Part shown: in pieces, positions 27,548-35,930 of the stretch
How positions within the stretch are numbered: the first letter of the stretch is position 1
Layout of the letters: every line of letters begins with the position of its first letter
Origin: Microbispora rosea
GTDB taxonomy: Bacteria; Actinomycetota; Actinomycetes; Streptosporangiales; Streptosporangiaceae
Assembly (NCBI RefSeq): GCF_900156315.1
Contig: NZ_FTNI01000028.1
Location: 62,001 to 126,000, forward strand
Length of the DNA stretch: 64,000 nucleotides
Direction: 5' to 3'
Program-made: the position numbers and the translations under genes
The notes under the pieces: generated by a model
What the model saw: only the letters and a program-made list of their open reading frames with translations
Databases searched by the model: none
What the model was told of the DNA's origin: nothing

Positions 27548-27973
27548 TCAGCCGGCGACGTCCTTGAACGCGACGACCTCGCCGACGCGCAGCCGCACGA
27601 GGAACTCCCCCGGCACGCCGTTGCGCCGGCCGTACTCCTCCGCCCGTTCCTCCCCCATGTAACGGCCGCCGAGCACCGTCGCCCAGTGGCGCACCTCGGC
27701 GAGGTCGTCCGACAGGGTCGTCTCCCCCTCGATCATCACGTACGAGTACGGCGGGGCCTGGTCGTCGACGCACAGGGTCGCCCGGGGATCGCGGCGCAGC
27801 GCCTTGGCCTTCACTCCGCGCTCGTGGGTGGTGAACACCACGTCGTCCCCGTCGAGGGCGAACCAGATCGGCGTCACGTGAGGCCGCCCGTCCGCCCTGG
27901 TGACGGCGAGTTTTCCGGTCCTGGTGCCGCTCATCGCGAACTCGCGCCACTCCGCCTCGGTCATCCTTTCCAT
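27548..27973 (-). CDS. PPOX-class F420/FMN-dependent oxidoreductase
   Basis: This is a 141-residue split-barrel flavin/F420-binding protein of the pyridoxamine-oxidase-like class. Family segments are GTRTGKLAVTRADGRPHVTPIWFALDGDDVVFTTH, RRDPRATLCVDDQAPPYSYVMIEG and ATVLGGRYMGEERAEEYGRRN. Members reduce diverse substrates using F420 or FMN. The start may be at 27973 or 9 bases inside. A 21-bp stretch of the coding sequence (27648-27668) recurs exactly 1,700 bases away. Confidence 0.83.
   Translation of the reverse strand: MERMTEAEWREFAMSGTRTGKLAVTRADGRPHVTPIWFALDGDDVVFTTHERGVKAKALRRDPRATLCVDDQAPPYSYVMIEGETTLSDDLAEVRHWATVLGGRYMGEERAEEYGRRNGVPGEFLVRLRVGEVVAFKDVAG
27648..27668. repeat. 21-bp direct repeat, copy 1
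   Basis: This 21-base sequence, inside the PPOX gene, is repeated without mismatch at 29348-29368, in the same orientation and exactly 1,700 bases apart. The repeats bracket the HEPN-motif pseudogene. Confidence 0.85.
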
Positions 27974-28107
27974 GGCCTCGAACCTAGGCTTCTCCGTGCC
28001 GTAGCGCGCAGTGACCCGGCCTGAGGCGTGGCGTGGACCGCCGGCACCGCTGACGACGCGGGATCAGGAACGGCCCGCGACGACGGAAATCGTCTCGGTC
28101 CCGCCCA

Positions 28108-29200
28108 TCATGGGACGTCCAGGAGTGTCTCGCCGACGACCATGGCCCGCCAGAGCTCCTGAACCGAAGCGCACAGCAGGCGCAGTCGCTGAAGATCCTT
28201 GGCCCTCAGCCAATCAGGCAGAGTCTTGGTAGTGATCGCCTGGTTCATCCTGAACCTCGGGTCCACGGCCGCGAGGGTGTCTATCGCTGCGTGGAGGCGC
28301 TGCCGGGACTCATCCGATGTGTGAGTGAAGTAGTTGCGAGCCTCTCTGAGGACCTTGTACCGAAGGGCTACCTCGTCAGGAACGGCATCGAGCTCTGCTT
28401 GGGCGTCCGGACGGAGCCAGCCGTCAGTCCGGCGCGGGTCCCCGGCTCCCAGTTTGTCGATGTACGTGCCCGTCAGGACCTCCGCCGGTGACGACCCCGC
28501 CTGCAGTGCAAGGCGCTGCCTTCTGGACAGAGACTCCTGTTCCAAAACGCGTCTGACCGCATCGGCGTCGGTGGCTATCGCCGCGCGTAGCCAGTCCGCC
28601 GGCGAGCCTCGAACTCCTGTGCGCAGGAGCGCACGAAGTTCGCGACGACGGCCGGCGCCTTGGCCGGCGGGGTGGCGCAAAGGCCGGATGGAGACCGATG
28701 GCCTGCAACGCGTCCGCCCAGTATCCGTCGCCGAGCCGTTTCAGGACCGTGAGGCCTGTCGGAGGCCAGGCAATGGTTCTGCCGCCCATGGGCAGGCCCC
28801 ACTCACCGAGGACCTGAAGACGTAACTGGTCGTAGCACTTCCTGGTGATCGTCGCGTCGGGGGTGTCCCGGCAGTAGGCACGTGCGGTCGCGACAAGGCG
28901 CAGCACCGAGGCGATCTTCGGGCGGGCCATGCCCTGTTCCTCGAGTACTGCGGAAACCTCCAACGCCTCCCCCAATTCGTCTGTCGTCAGCGCGGTCTTG
29001 GGGTCGCCTGCCAGATCAAGGCTGCGTCCCAGCAGGTACCAGACCGCGGCCTCGGTGACCCTGTCCGAGAAGAGCGCGGCGTTCCGCGCGTGCCAGTGGT
29101 CGAAGACGGCATCGGTGGCGCGAATGCCCTTGCCGACGACCGTGATGTCCACCTCGGGCAGGATCAGCTGGAAGCGCGCGATGACCTCGGCACGTGACAT
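28108..29200 (-). pseudogene. Frameshifted gene with HEPN-like RNxxxH motif
   Basis: At least three reading frames are needed to follow this gene. The first runs from 29200 (MSRAEVIARFQLILPEVDITVVG) to about 28680. The second is a short stretch (AKAPAVVANFVRSCAQEFEAR). The third runs from about 28600 (SPADWLRAAIATDADAVRR) to the stop at 28108. The first frame stays open upstream to about 29390 (AWIVDLSKG...RNLTKAVASFASEYG) without a clear start, so the real N-terminus may be longer or lost. The last part has REARNYFTH, an R-N-x3-H motif like the catalytic motif of HEPN RNases (28321-28338). I do not recognise the protein otherwise. Toxin or defence origin is inference. Confidence 0.7.
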
Positions 29201-29347
29201 GCCGGAGGCCGCCAGCTTTGCGATGGTTTCCCCGTACTCAGAGGCGAAGGATGCGACGGCCTTCGTCAGGTTCCGGACAGGGGGTCTGCGGGTCCCTTTA
29301 CTGAGATCTACTATCCAGGCCCTGCCCCCGCCTCTTCGTCTCGTCGG

Positions 29348-29368
29348 TCCTCCCCCATGTAACGGCCG
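29348..29368. repeat. 21-bp direct repeat, copy 2
   Basis: This is an exact copy of 27648-27668. It sits near the 5' end of the HEPN-motif pseudogene. The surrounding sequence shows no convincing similarity to the PPOX gene. Confidence 0.85.
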
Positions 29369-29390
29369 TTTTCTTACGCCCTACGCACAA

Positions 29391-29721
29391 AGGCCGTCGC
29401 TTTTCCGTAGATGTACGGATATCGATACGGATGTTCGCGTCCGGACCGGGGTTCTAACGTCGCGCACGGGCCGGTTTTCCCGGCCGGGTCGGCGAAACGA
29501 GGAGTCCCGTGACGTAGAACTCCCCTTTTTCTCCCAGCCGTCTCCGCCATGGGAGAGACGTCTCCGCTCGTGCCCGCCACAGCGGAAAGCACCATCCATT
29601 TCTCTCATCACCCCCCGAATCCCACTGTGTCCGCCGCCCGGGCTCGACTCCCGGAGGCGTGGCCGCCGGCGCCCGCCCACAAGGCGGACGCCCCGTGGGA
29701 GGCAGAGAAAGGAAGACGCCC
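29391..29721. other. Intergenic leader before the M4 protease gene
   Basis: No gene is supported in these 330 bases. The first half is AT-richer than its surroundings and probably holds the protease promoter. Around 29465-29495 a GGCCGG...CCGGCC hairpin with a short T-rich loop is seen. Confidence 0.45.
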
Positions 29722-31950
29722 ATGAGGCGCACAGCACTGCTCGCGGCGGCCGCCGCGCTGGCCGTGACCGGTGTGGTGGCCCCCGCCACCGTCGCCGCCG
29801 CCAAGCCCCCGCCCGGCAGCGAGAGCGCGATCAGGTCCCTCGCCGACGACCCGGCGCAGCGGGCCGCGGCCGCCGCCGACCAGGCCGTCGCCAGCGGCCT
29901 GGACGACCTGCGCGTGTCCCCCAACGAGACCTACCGGCGCACCGCCGTCACGCCGGGCGGCGGCATGTACTACGTCACCTACGAGCGCGCGTACAAGGGC
30001 CTGCCCATCGTGGGCGGCGACGCGGTCGTGGTCACCGACGCGGGCGGGCGGGTGCGCGACACCGAGGCGGCCTCCGGCGCGCTCCCCCTGAGCGTGCCGA
30101 CCTCGCCGGCGGTCAGCGCCGAGACCGCCACCGAGACGGCGAAGACCGTGCTGTCCCGCGTCGACGACACCGCGGCCCCGCGCCTGGTGGTCCTCGCCTG
30201 GGGGACCAAGCCGCGCCTGGCCTGGGAGGCCCTGGTCTCCGGCATCGCGGAGGGCAAGCCGAGCATCCAGCACGTGTTCGTGGACGCGGCCACCGGGGAG
30301 ATCGCCGACTCCTACGACCAGGTGAAGGCGGGCACCGGCAACGGCTACTACTACGGCACGGTCACCATCAACACGAGCGGCTCCGGCAGCTCCTACTCGA
30401 TGACCGACTCCACGCGCAGCGGCCTCAGGTGCGGCGGGCAGAACGGCTCCGCCTACACCGGCGCCGACGACTCCTGGGGCAACGGCGGCGGGACCAACCT
30501 GGAGACCGCCTGCGTGGACGCGCTCTACGGCGTGCAGCGCGAGTGGGACATGCTGCGCGACTGGCTCGGCCGCAACGGCATCAACGGCAGCGGCGGCGGC
30601 TTCCCCGCCCGTGTGGGCCTGAACGACGTCAACGCGTACTGGAACGGCAGCTACACCAACTTCGGCCACTCGCAGGACAACGCCCGGCAGGCCACGCCGA
30701 TCGACGTCGTGGCGCACGAGTTCGGCCACGCCGTCTTCCAGACGACCCCCGGAGGCGCGGGCTCGGGCAACGAGAACGGCGGCCTGAACGAGGCCACCGG
30801 CGACATCTTCGGCTCGCTCACCGAGGCGTACGCCAACAACCCGAACGACCCGCCGGACTACCAGGTGGGCGAGGAGGTCAACCTCGTCGGCGACGGGCCG
30901 ATCCGCTACATGTACAACCCGTCCCTCGTCGGCGACCCCAACTGCTATTCCTCCTCGATCCCGCGCACGGAGGTCCACTCCGCGGCCGGCCCGCTCAACC
31001 ACTGGTTCTACCTCCTCGCCGAGGGCTCGTCCCCTGGCGGCGGCAAGCCGAGCAGCCCGATCTGCTCGGGCGGCCCCTCGTCCGTGAGCGGCGTCGGCAT
31101 CCAGAAGGCGGGCAAGATCTACCTGGGCGCGCTGCAGCGCAAGACCTCGACCTGGAAGTACGTCAACGTCAGGACCGCGTCGCTGGCGGCCGCGGTCGAG
31201 CTGTACGGCGCGAGCAGCGCCGAGTGCGCGGCCACCAAGGCGGCCTGGAACGCGGTCGGCGTGCCGGCGCAGTCGGGTGAGGCGAGCTGCAGCTCGTCGG
31301 GCAGCGACTTCTCGCTGTCGCTCAGCCCCACTTCCGGTACGGTGACGCCGGGCCAGTCGGCCACCGCCACGGTCGCGACGTCGACCACCTCGGGTAGCGC
31401 GCAGACGGTGAGCCTGAGCGCCTCCGGGCTTCCCTCGGGCGCCACCGCGAGCTTCAGCCCGTCGTCGGTGACCTCGGGCGGCTCCTCCACGCTGACGATC
31501 GCCACCGGCGCGTCCACCCCCTCCGGGACGTACACGGTCACCGTCACCGGCAGCGGCTCGTCCGGCACCCACACCGCCTCCTACACGCTGACGGTGTCGG
31601 GCGGCTCCGGCGGGCGCACGTTCACCAACGGCACCAACTACACGATCAACGACCTGACCACGATCACCAGCCCGATCACCTCGACCGCCACGGGAACGGC
31701 GGCCTCCCCGGTGCAGCTGAGCATCACGATCTCGCACACCTGCGCCGAGGACCTGCGGATCAGGCTCCAGGGCCCGAACGGCACCTGGTACACGGTCAAG
31801 TCCAGCGGCGGCTCCAGCTGCACCTCCTTCGGCACCAGGACCTACTCCGTCCCGGTCACCCAGACGGCGGCGGGCACCTGGACCCTTGAGGTCCGCGACC
31901 AGTACACCTACGACACCGGCTACCTCGACTCCTGGAGCATCACGCTCTGA
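29722..31950 (+). CDS. Secreted M4-family metalloprotease with P-domain
   Basis: This is a 742-residue thermolysin-type protease. It has a Sec signal peptide (MRRTALLAAAAALAVTGVVAP), an FTP/PepSY propeptide (to about 200) and the catalytic domain. Zinc ligands lie in VVAHEFGHAVF and GGLNEATGDIFG, and the catalytic His in HSAAGPLNHWFYLL. An Ig-like Ser/Gly/Thr-rich module (SLSLSPTSGTVTPGQSATATV) and a C-terminal proprotein-convertase P-domain (HTCAEDLRIRLQGPNGTW... GTWTLEVRDQYTYDTGYLDSWSI) follow. It is exported and self-processed to degrade proteins outside the cell. The ATG at 29722 follows an AAAGGA ribosome site; the frame is open further upstream. Confidence 0.93.
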   Translation: MRRTALLAAAAALAVTGVVAPATVAAAKPPPGSESAIRSLADDPAQRAAAAADQAVASGLDDLRVSPNETYRRTAVTPGGGMYYVTYERAYKGLPIVGGDAVVVTDAGGRVRDTEAASGALPLSVPTSPAVSAETATETAKTVLSRVDDTAAPRLVVLAWGTKPRLAWEALVSGIAEGKPSIQHVFVDAATGEIADSYDQVKAGTGNGYYYGTVTINTSGSGSSYSMTDSTRSGLRCGGQNGSAYTGADDSWGNGGGTNLETACVDALYGVQREWDMLRDWLGRNGINGSGGGFPARVGLNDVNAYWNGSYTNFGHSQDNARQATPIDVVAHEFGHAVFQTTPGGAGSGNENGGLNEATGDIFGSLTEAYANNPNDPPDYQVGEEVNLVGDGPIRYMYNPSLVGDPNCYSSSIPRTEVHSAAGPLNHWFYLLAEGSSPGGGKPSSPICSGGPSSVSGVGIQKAGKIYLGALQRKTSTWKYVNVRTASLAAAVELYGASSAECAATKAAWNAVGVPAQSGEASCSSSGSDFSLSLSPTSGTVTPGQSATATVATSTTSGSAQTVSLSASGLPSGATASFSPSSVTSGGSSTLTIATGASTPSGTYTVTVTGSGSSGTHTASYTLTVSGGSGGRTFTNGTNYTINDLTTITSPITSTATGTAASPVQLSITISHTCAEDLRIRLQGPNGTWYTVKSSGGSSCTSFGTRTYSVPVTQTAAGTWTLEVRDQYTYDTGYLDSWSITL

Positions 31951-31965
31951 GTGACGGCGGCGCAG

Positions 31966-31994
31966 CCCCCGGGATCGCACGGTCCCGGGGGTTT
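31966..31994 (+). terminator. Rho-independent terminator of the protease gene
   Basis: A perfect 9-bp stem (31966-31974 and 31983-31991, arm CCCCCGGGA) has an 8-base loop and is followed by TTT. It begins 15 bases after the protease stop and can also serve the convergent LAL regulator gene. Confidence 0.8.
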
Positions 31995-32010
31995 CCGCCT
32001 CCTGGGCCGG

Positions 32011-34905
32011 TCAGGCGGGCGGCGCGATCTGGGTCCGCGACCTCACGCCGAGCTTGCGCAGCACGGTCGCGACGTGGGTCTCGACGGTTCGCGTGGACAG
32101 GAAGAGCACGTCGGCGATCTCGCGGTTGGTCCGGCCGAGCGCGACGAGCCGGGCCACCTCCCGCTCCCGCTGCGAGAGCGCCCCGGCGCCCCGCCGCCCG
32201 CCCCGCGGGAGCGGGACGTCCACTCCGATGTCGCGCAGCACCCGCCTGCACCGCGCGGCGTCGTGGGTGGCCCCGAGCCGGCCGTACGACTCCGCGGCCT
32301 CCTGGAAGCCCGCCGCCGCGGCGCCGTCCCCGAGCGCGAGCCGGGACCTCGCCTCTCCTTCCGCCGCCCGCGCCGCCGCGTACGGCTGGGGCAGGGCGGC
32401 GTACGCCTCGCGGGCCCGGGCGAAGAAGGCGGCGGCCTCGGCGTGCCGCGGCTGTGCGGCGGCGAGCGCGCCACGGGCGGCGTCGAGTGCGGCGTGCGCG
32501 GCGGGCGCCACCCGGCCGGCGATCCCGGCGGCGTACTCGTCCACCAGCTCCGCCGCCGTCTCCAGGCGCCCGGCCCGGGCGAACGCGGCGACGGCCGGCG
32601 GGACGAGGCTCGCGCCCCACACCCACACGCCCTTGCGGCGCAGCCGCGCGACCGCCGCCTCGGCCTCCGCGGCCGCCTCGTCCGTCGCCCCCCGGGCGAG
32701 GTGCAGATCGACCAGCCCCCCGGCGGCGGCCGTCACTACCGGGACGTTGCGGGCCTCCGGCGCGTCCAGCCCCGCGCGGTGGAACTGCCTGACCGCCTCC
32801 TCCCATTCGCCCGTCGCCAGGGCGAGCAGCCCGAACACCAGCCACAGGTCCACCGCGACCAGCGGCGTCTCCGTGGCCGACTCCCCCAGGGACGCCGCCC
32901 GGTCGCGGAGCCCGTCCCATCGTCCGGTGAGCCACTCCCTGCGGATCGCGGAGGCGTCGAGGAGAAAGGCGGGATACTGCGCGCCGGTCTCCACGGCGAG
33001 CCGCCGCCCCTCCCGGGCGAAACGCTCGGCCGCCGCGTAGAGGCCCACGGTCGTCGCCGAGTCGTGCAGGTTGCAGTAGGCCCGGGCGACCTCCCGCCGG
33101 ACGCCCGTACGCGGGTCGCCGGCCGGAAGCCGGGCGGCGACGTCGAACGCGCCGGGAGAGCCGGTCGTCATCTCGAACGAGGCCCGGTTGGCCAGGACCG
33201 CGGCCGACAGCTCCGGGTTGTCGGCGGTCGCGACGAGCGCCTCGGCGCGGGCCATCCACTCCGCGTGCTCCGCCAGCGACTCGGCGCCCCATTCGGGCAT
33301 CGCCATGCTGGCCCAGCCGCGGGCGGCGAGCGTCGGCCGGTCGGTCAGCTCGGCGAGGGCGGCCATGATCTCCGGCCGCCCCGCGGCGGCGTCGCCCGCC
33401 TGGTTGGACAGGACCACACCGAGGTTGAGCCGCACCTCGCCGCGCACGTCCCGGGACAGGAAGTCGCCCCGCAGCACCTGGCGCAGCAGCCGCACCACGC
33501 GCTGGTGCGACAGGCCCGTCGCCGCGAAGCGGCTCAGCATCAGCACCAGCGGCCCCCGGTCGCGCACCGGCAGGTCGGGGTCGTCGAGCATGCCCTCGAC
33601 CACCTCGACGGCCAGGGCGGTGTCGCCCAGCGCGGCGGCCTGCTGGGCGGCGGCGGTCCCGTGGCGCACCCAGGCGTCGGTGTCCCCGGCCTGCCGGGCG
33701 TGGAAGGCCAGCTGCACCAGCGGCGGCGCGTCCGTCGCGGCGAGCGCGGCCATCGCCCGGACGTGCGCGGATCGGCGTTCCGGGCCGGGGATGGCGTCGT
33801 AGACGGCCTGCTGGGCCAGCGCGTGGCGGAAGCCGTACCGGCCGCCGGGGTGCTCGTGCAGGACCCCGGCGCGCAGCGCCTCGGCCAGTCCGGCGGAGCC
33901 CGATCCGTTGGGGTCCGGTCCTGCGGGGCCCCGCCCGGCCTTGATTTGCGCGGCCGGGTCCCCGCCGACCGCGGTGATCAGCTGCTCACCCGCGGGGAGC
34001 CGCAGCACCGCCGCCGCCCGGACCGCTCCGGCCGCCGCCGGAGACAGACCGGCCATCCGCTCGGCCATCGCCTCACGCAGCAGCAGGGGGACGCCGGCAC
34101 GGTCGACGGCACGGTCGAGCGCGTCCGGGTCGTCCGCGCCGGGCAGCGCGGCGGGCAGGGATCGGACCAGCTCCTCCACCACGAACGGGATGCCCGCCGT
34201 GCGCTCGTGCAGCCGAATGACGAACCCGGGTGACAGGTCGGACCGCTCCAGCAGGGCACCGGCCAGGCTGGCCACGCCGGACGCGTCCAGCGGCGTCAGC
34301 CGTACGACCACGCTGGCCGTGTCCGGCTGGTGCCGGTAGGCCCGGCCGAGCGGCGGGCCGGCGACGCCGTCCCTGCGGCACGTCGCGACCACCGCCAGCC
34401 CCTGCGGCGGCTGCCCGGCCAGGAAGCGCAGCAGGTCGAGCGTGCCGTCGTCGGCCCAGTGCAGGTCCTCGACGACGAGTACGGCCGGTCCGACGGCCGC
34501 CAGCAGGGCGCGTATCGCGCGGAACACCCGGTGGCGTTCGGCCCGCGGGTCGTCCAGGGGCTGCGGCGACGGCGGCAGCGCGCCGGCCAGTTCGGGGAGG
34601 TGGTCGCGGAGCGCGCCGGTGACCGGGTTGAGCCGGTGCGCCGCCGGGAGCCGTCCCCTGATGTCCCGCAGCGCCTCGAAGACCGGCCCGTACGGGAAGG
34701 GCTCGCGGATCTGGTGGCAGTAGCCGAGGAGGACGGCCCGGTCGCCCGACGGCAGGCGGTCGAGCGCGGCGCGGACGAGCCGGGTCTTGCCGATGCCCGC
34801 CTCGCCCTCCACCAGCACGACCGCCGGGGGGCGGGTCACCGCGTCGATGAGAGTCCGCAGCTCAGTGGCGCGTCCGACCAGCGGGGGCGGGGGCACGATG
34901 CTCAT
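32011..34905 (-). CDS. LAL-type LuxR regulator with AAA ATPase domain
   Basis: This is a 964-residue large ATP-binding LuxR-family (LAL/MalT-like) regulator. The N-terminal ATPase domain has Walker A GEAGIGKTRL and Walker B VLVVEDLHWADD. The long middle region is an Ala-rich TPR-like helical array. The C-terminal helix-turn-helix reads LSQREREVARLVALGRTNREIADVLFLSTRTVETHV. Such proteins are ATP-dependent activators, often of secondary metabolism or sugar use. The ATG at 34905 follows a GGAG ribosome site. A palindrome lies in its leader. No target gene is evident nearby. Confidence 0.9.
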   Translation of the reverse strand: MSIVPPPPLVGRATELRTLIDAVTRPPAVVLVEGEAGIGKTRLVRAALDRLPSGDRAVLLGYCHQIREPFPYGPVFEALRDIRGRLPAAHRLNPVTGALRDHLPELAGALPPSPQPLDDPRAERHRVFRAIRALLAAVGPAVLVVEDLHWADDGTLDLLRFLAGQPPQGLAVVATCRRDGVAGPPLGRAYRHQPDTASVVVRLTPLDASGVASLAGALLERSDLSPGFVIRLHERTAGIPFVVEELVRSLPAALPGADDPDALDRAVDRAGVPLLLREAMAERMAGLSPAAAGAVRAAAVLRLPAGEQLITAVGGDPAAQIKAGRGPAGPDPNGSGSAGLAEALRAGVLHEHPGGRYGFRHALAQQAVYDAIPGPERRSAHVRAMAALAATDAPPLVQLAFHARQAGDTDAWVRHGTAAAQQAAALGDTALAVEVVEGMLDDPDLPVRDRGPLVLMLSRFAATGLSHQRVVRLLRQVLRGDFLSRDVRGEVRLNLGVVLSNQAGDAAAGRPEIMAALAELTDRPTLAARGWASMAMPEWGAESLAEHAEWMARAEALVATADNPELSAAVLANRASFEMTTGSPGAFDVAARLPAGDPRTGVRREVARAYCNLHDSATTVGLYAAAERFAREGRRLAVETGAQYPAFLLDASAIRREWLTGRWDGLRDRAASLGESATETPLVAVDLWLVFGLLALATGEWEEAVRQFHRAGLDAPEARNVPVVTAAAGGLVDLHLARGATDEAAAEAEAAVARLRRKGVWVWGASLVPPAVAAFARAGRLETAAELVDEYAAGIAGRVAPAAHAALDAARGALAAAQPRHAEAAAFFARAREAYAALPQPYAAARAAEGEARSRLALGDGAAAAGFQEAAESYGRLGATHDAARCRRVLRDIGVDVPLPRGGRRGAGALSQREREVARLVALGRTNREIADVLFLSTRTVETHVATVLRKLGVRSRTQIAPPA

Positions 34906-34970
34906 CCACGGCTCCAAGGTACGGGTTGCGAGTCCCCCGGGCTCGGCTACGGCTCAGTTATCCCCGCCCC

Positions 34971-34985
34971 TTGACCGCCGGTCAA
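34971..34985. promoter_or_regulatory. Palindromic operator candidate upstream of LAL gene
   Basis: TTGACC-GCC-GGTCAA is a perfect 6-bp inverted repeat with a 3-base centre, 66 bases upstream of the LAL start in a short non-coding gap. TTGACC also resembles a -35 box. Confidence 0.4.
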
Positions 34986-35034
34986 CCCTCCGGCGTAACG
35001 GCCGTGTTGCGGAACCGGACAGACCTCCGGACCC

Positions 35035-35772
35035 CTACGCGCGGCGGGGCCGGGCGGCGGCGTCGAGCGCGGCGGCCTCCTCCGGAGTGGGCGCCGTGCC
35101 GCCGAGGTGAGCCGGCTGCCACCACACGCCCCGCCGCTGGTCGGGGTAGGTCCGCTGGGCCTCGTCGAGCAGGTCCGCCATCCGCCGCCGCAGTTCCCCG
35201 GTGAGCGCGGCGAGATCGTCGCCCGGACCGGGAGGCATCGGTTCGCCGACCAGGATCGTGATCGGGACGTGGCGCTGCAGCAGCTTGCGGGGCCGGCCCT
35301 TGGTCCACAGCCGCTGACCGCCCCACAGGGCGACCGGGATCACAGGCACCCCGGCCTCGGCCGCCATCCGGATCGGGCCGCTCTTGATCTCCTTGATCGT
35401 GAACGACCTGCTGATCGTCGCCTCGGCGAAGTTGCCGATGATCTCACCGTCCTTGAGCGCCCGTACGGCGGCGTCGTAGGCGCCCGCTCCGGCCGACCGG
35501 TCCACCGGGATGTGGTGCATGCCGCGCATCAGCGGGCCCGACACCGGGTGGTCGAAGACCTCCTTCTTCGCCATGAACCGGACCAGCCGCCCGGCCGGGT
35601 GGGCGGCGAAGCCGGCGAAGACGAAGTCGAGGTAGCTGACGTGGTTGCTCACCAGGACCGCGCCACCGCTGCGGGGTATCCGCTCCGTGCCCTCCAGGCG
35701 GAACCTCAGGTCGAGCAGTTTGAAGGCGGTCAGCGCGGTCCACAGGACCGGCGGGTACACGATCTCAGCCAT
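35035..35772 (-). CDS. 1-acyl-glycerol-3-phosphate acyltransferase (PlsC-like)
   Basis: This is a 245-residue membrane-associated acyltransferase. The catalytic motif NHxxxxD is SNHVSYLDF. The usual FPEGTRS-type motif reads NFAEATISRS. The PVIPVALWGGQRLW segment matches motif IV. It probably acylates lysophosphatidic acid or a related lipid. An N-terminal hydrophobic stretch (PPVLWTALTAFKLL) anchors it. Nothing nearby points to a special substrate. Confidence 0.88.
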   Translation of the reverse strand: MAEIVYPPVLWTALTAFKLLDLRFRLEGTERIPRSGGAVLVSNHVSYLDFVFAGFAAHPAGRLVRFMAKKEVFDHPVSGPLMRGMHHIPVDRSAGAGAYDAAVRALKDGEIIGNFAEATISRSFTIKEIKSGPIRMAAEAGVPVIPVALWGGQRLWTKGRPRKLLQRHVPITILVGEPMPPGPGDDLAALTGELRRRMADLLDEAQRTYPDQRRGVWWQPAHLGGTAPTPEEAAALDAAARPRRA

Positions 35773-35866
35773 GCCTGAACCGTAACCTACGCGTCAGTAG
35801 CTTTTACGGGTCGAAAGTCCTCTTCTTGGCGGCGCCGCTCCCGTCCCCTGCGCCCGGCCGGCGGCA

Positions 35867-35930
35867 GCTCCGGCCCCGTACCCACCCGGTCAGTGGCCAC
35901 TCCGGCCTCGTGCCCACCCGGTCAGTGGCC
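35867..35930. repeat. 32-bp tandem repeat at the ThDP gene stop
   Basis: Two 32-base copies, about 29 of 32 identical, lie end to end. The copy at about 35899-35930 contains the last codons and stop of the ThDP enzyme. An exact 18-base core recurs at 35881-35898 and 35913-35930. This looks like a simple tandem duplication of the gene end. Confidence 0.75.

Noticed and set aside
29608-31980. Long minus-strand open frame opposite the M4 protease
   Set aside because: GC-rich antisense shadow; the plus strand encodes an unmistakable protease with all catalytic motifs.
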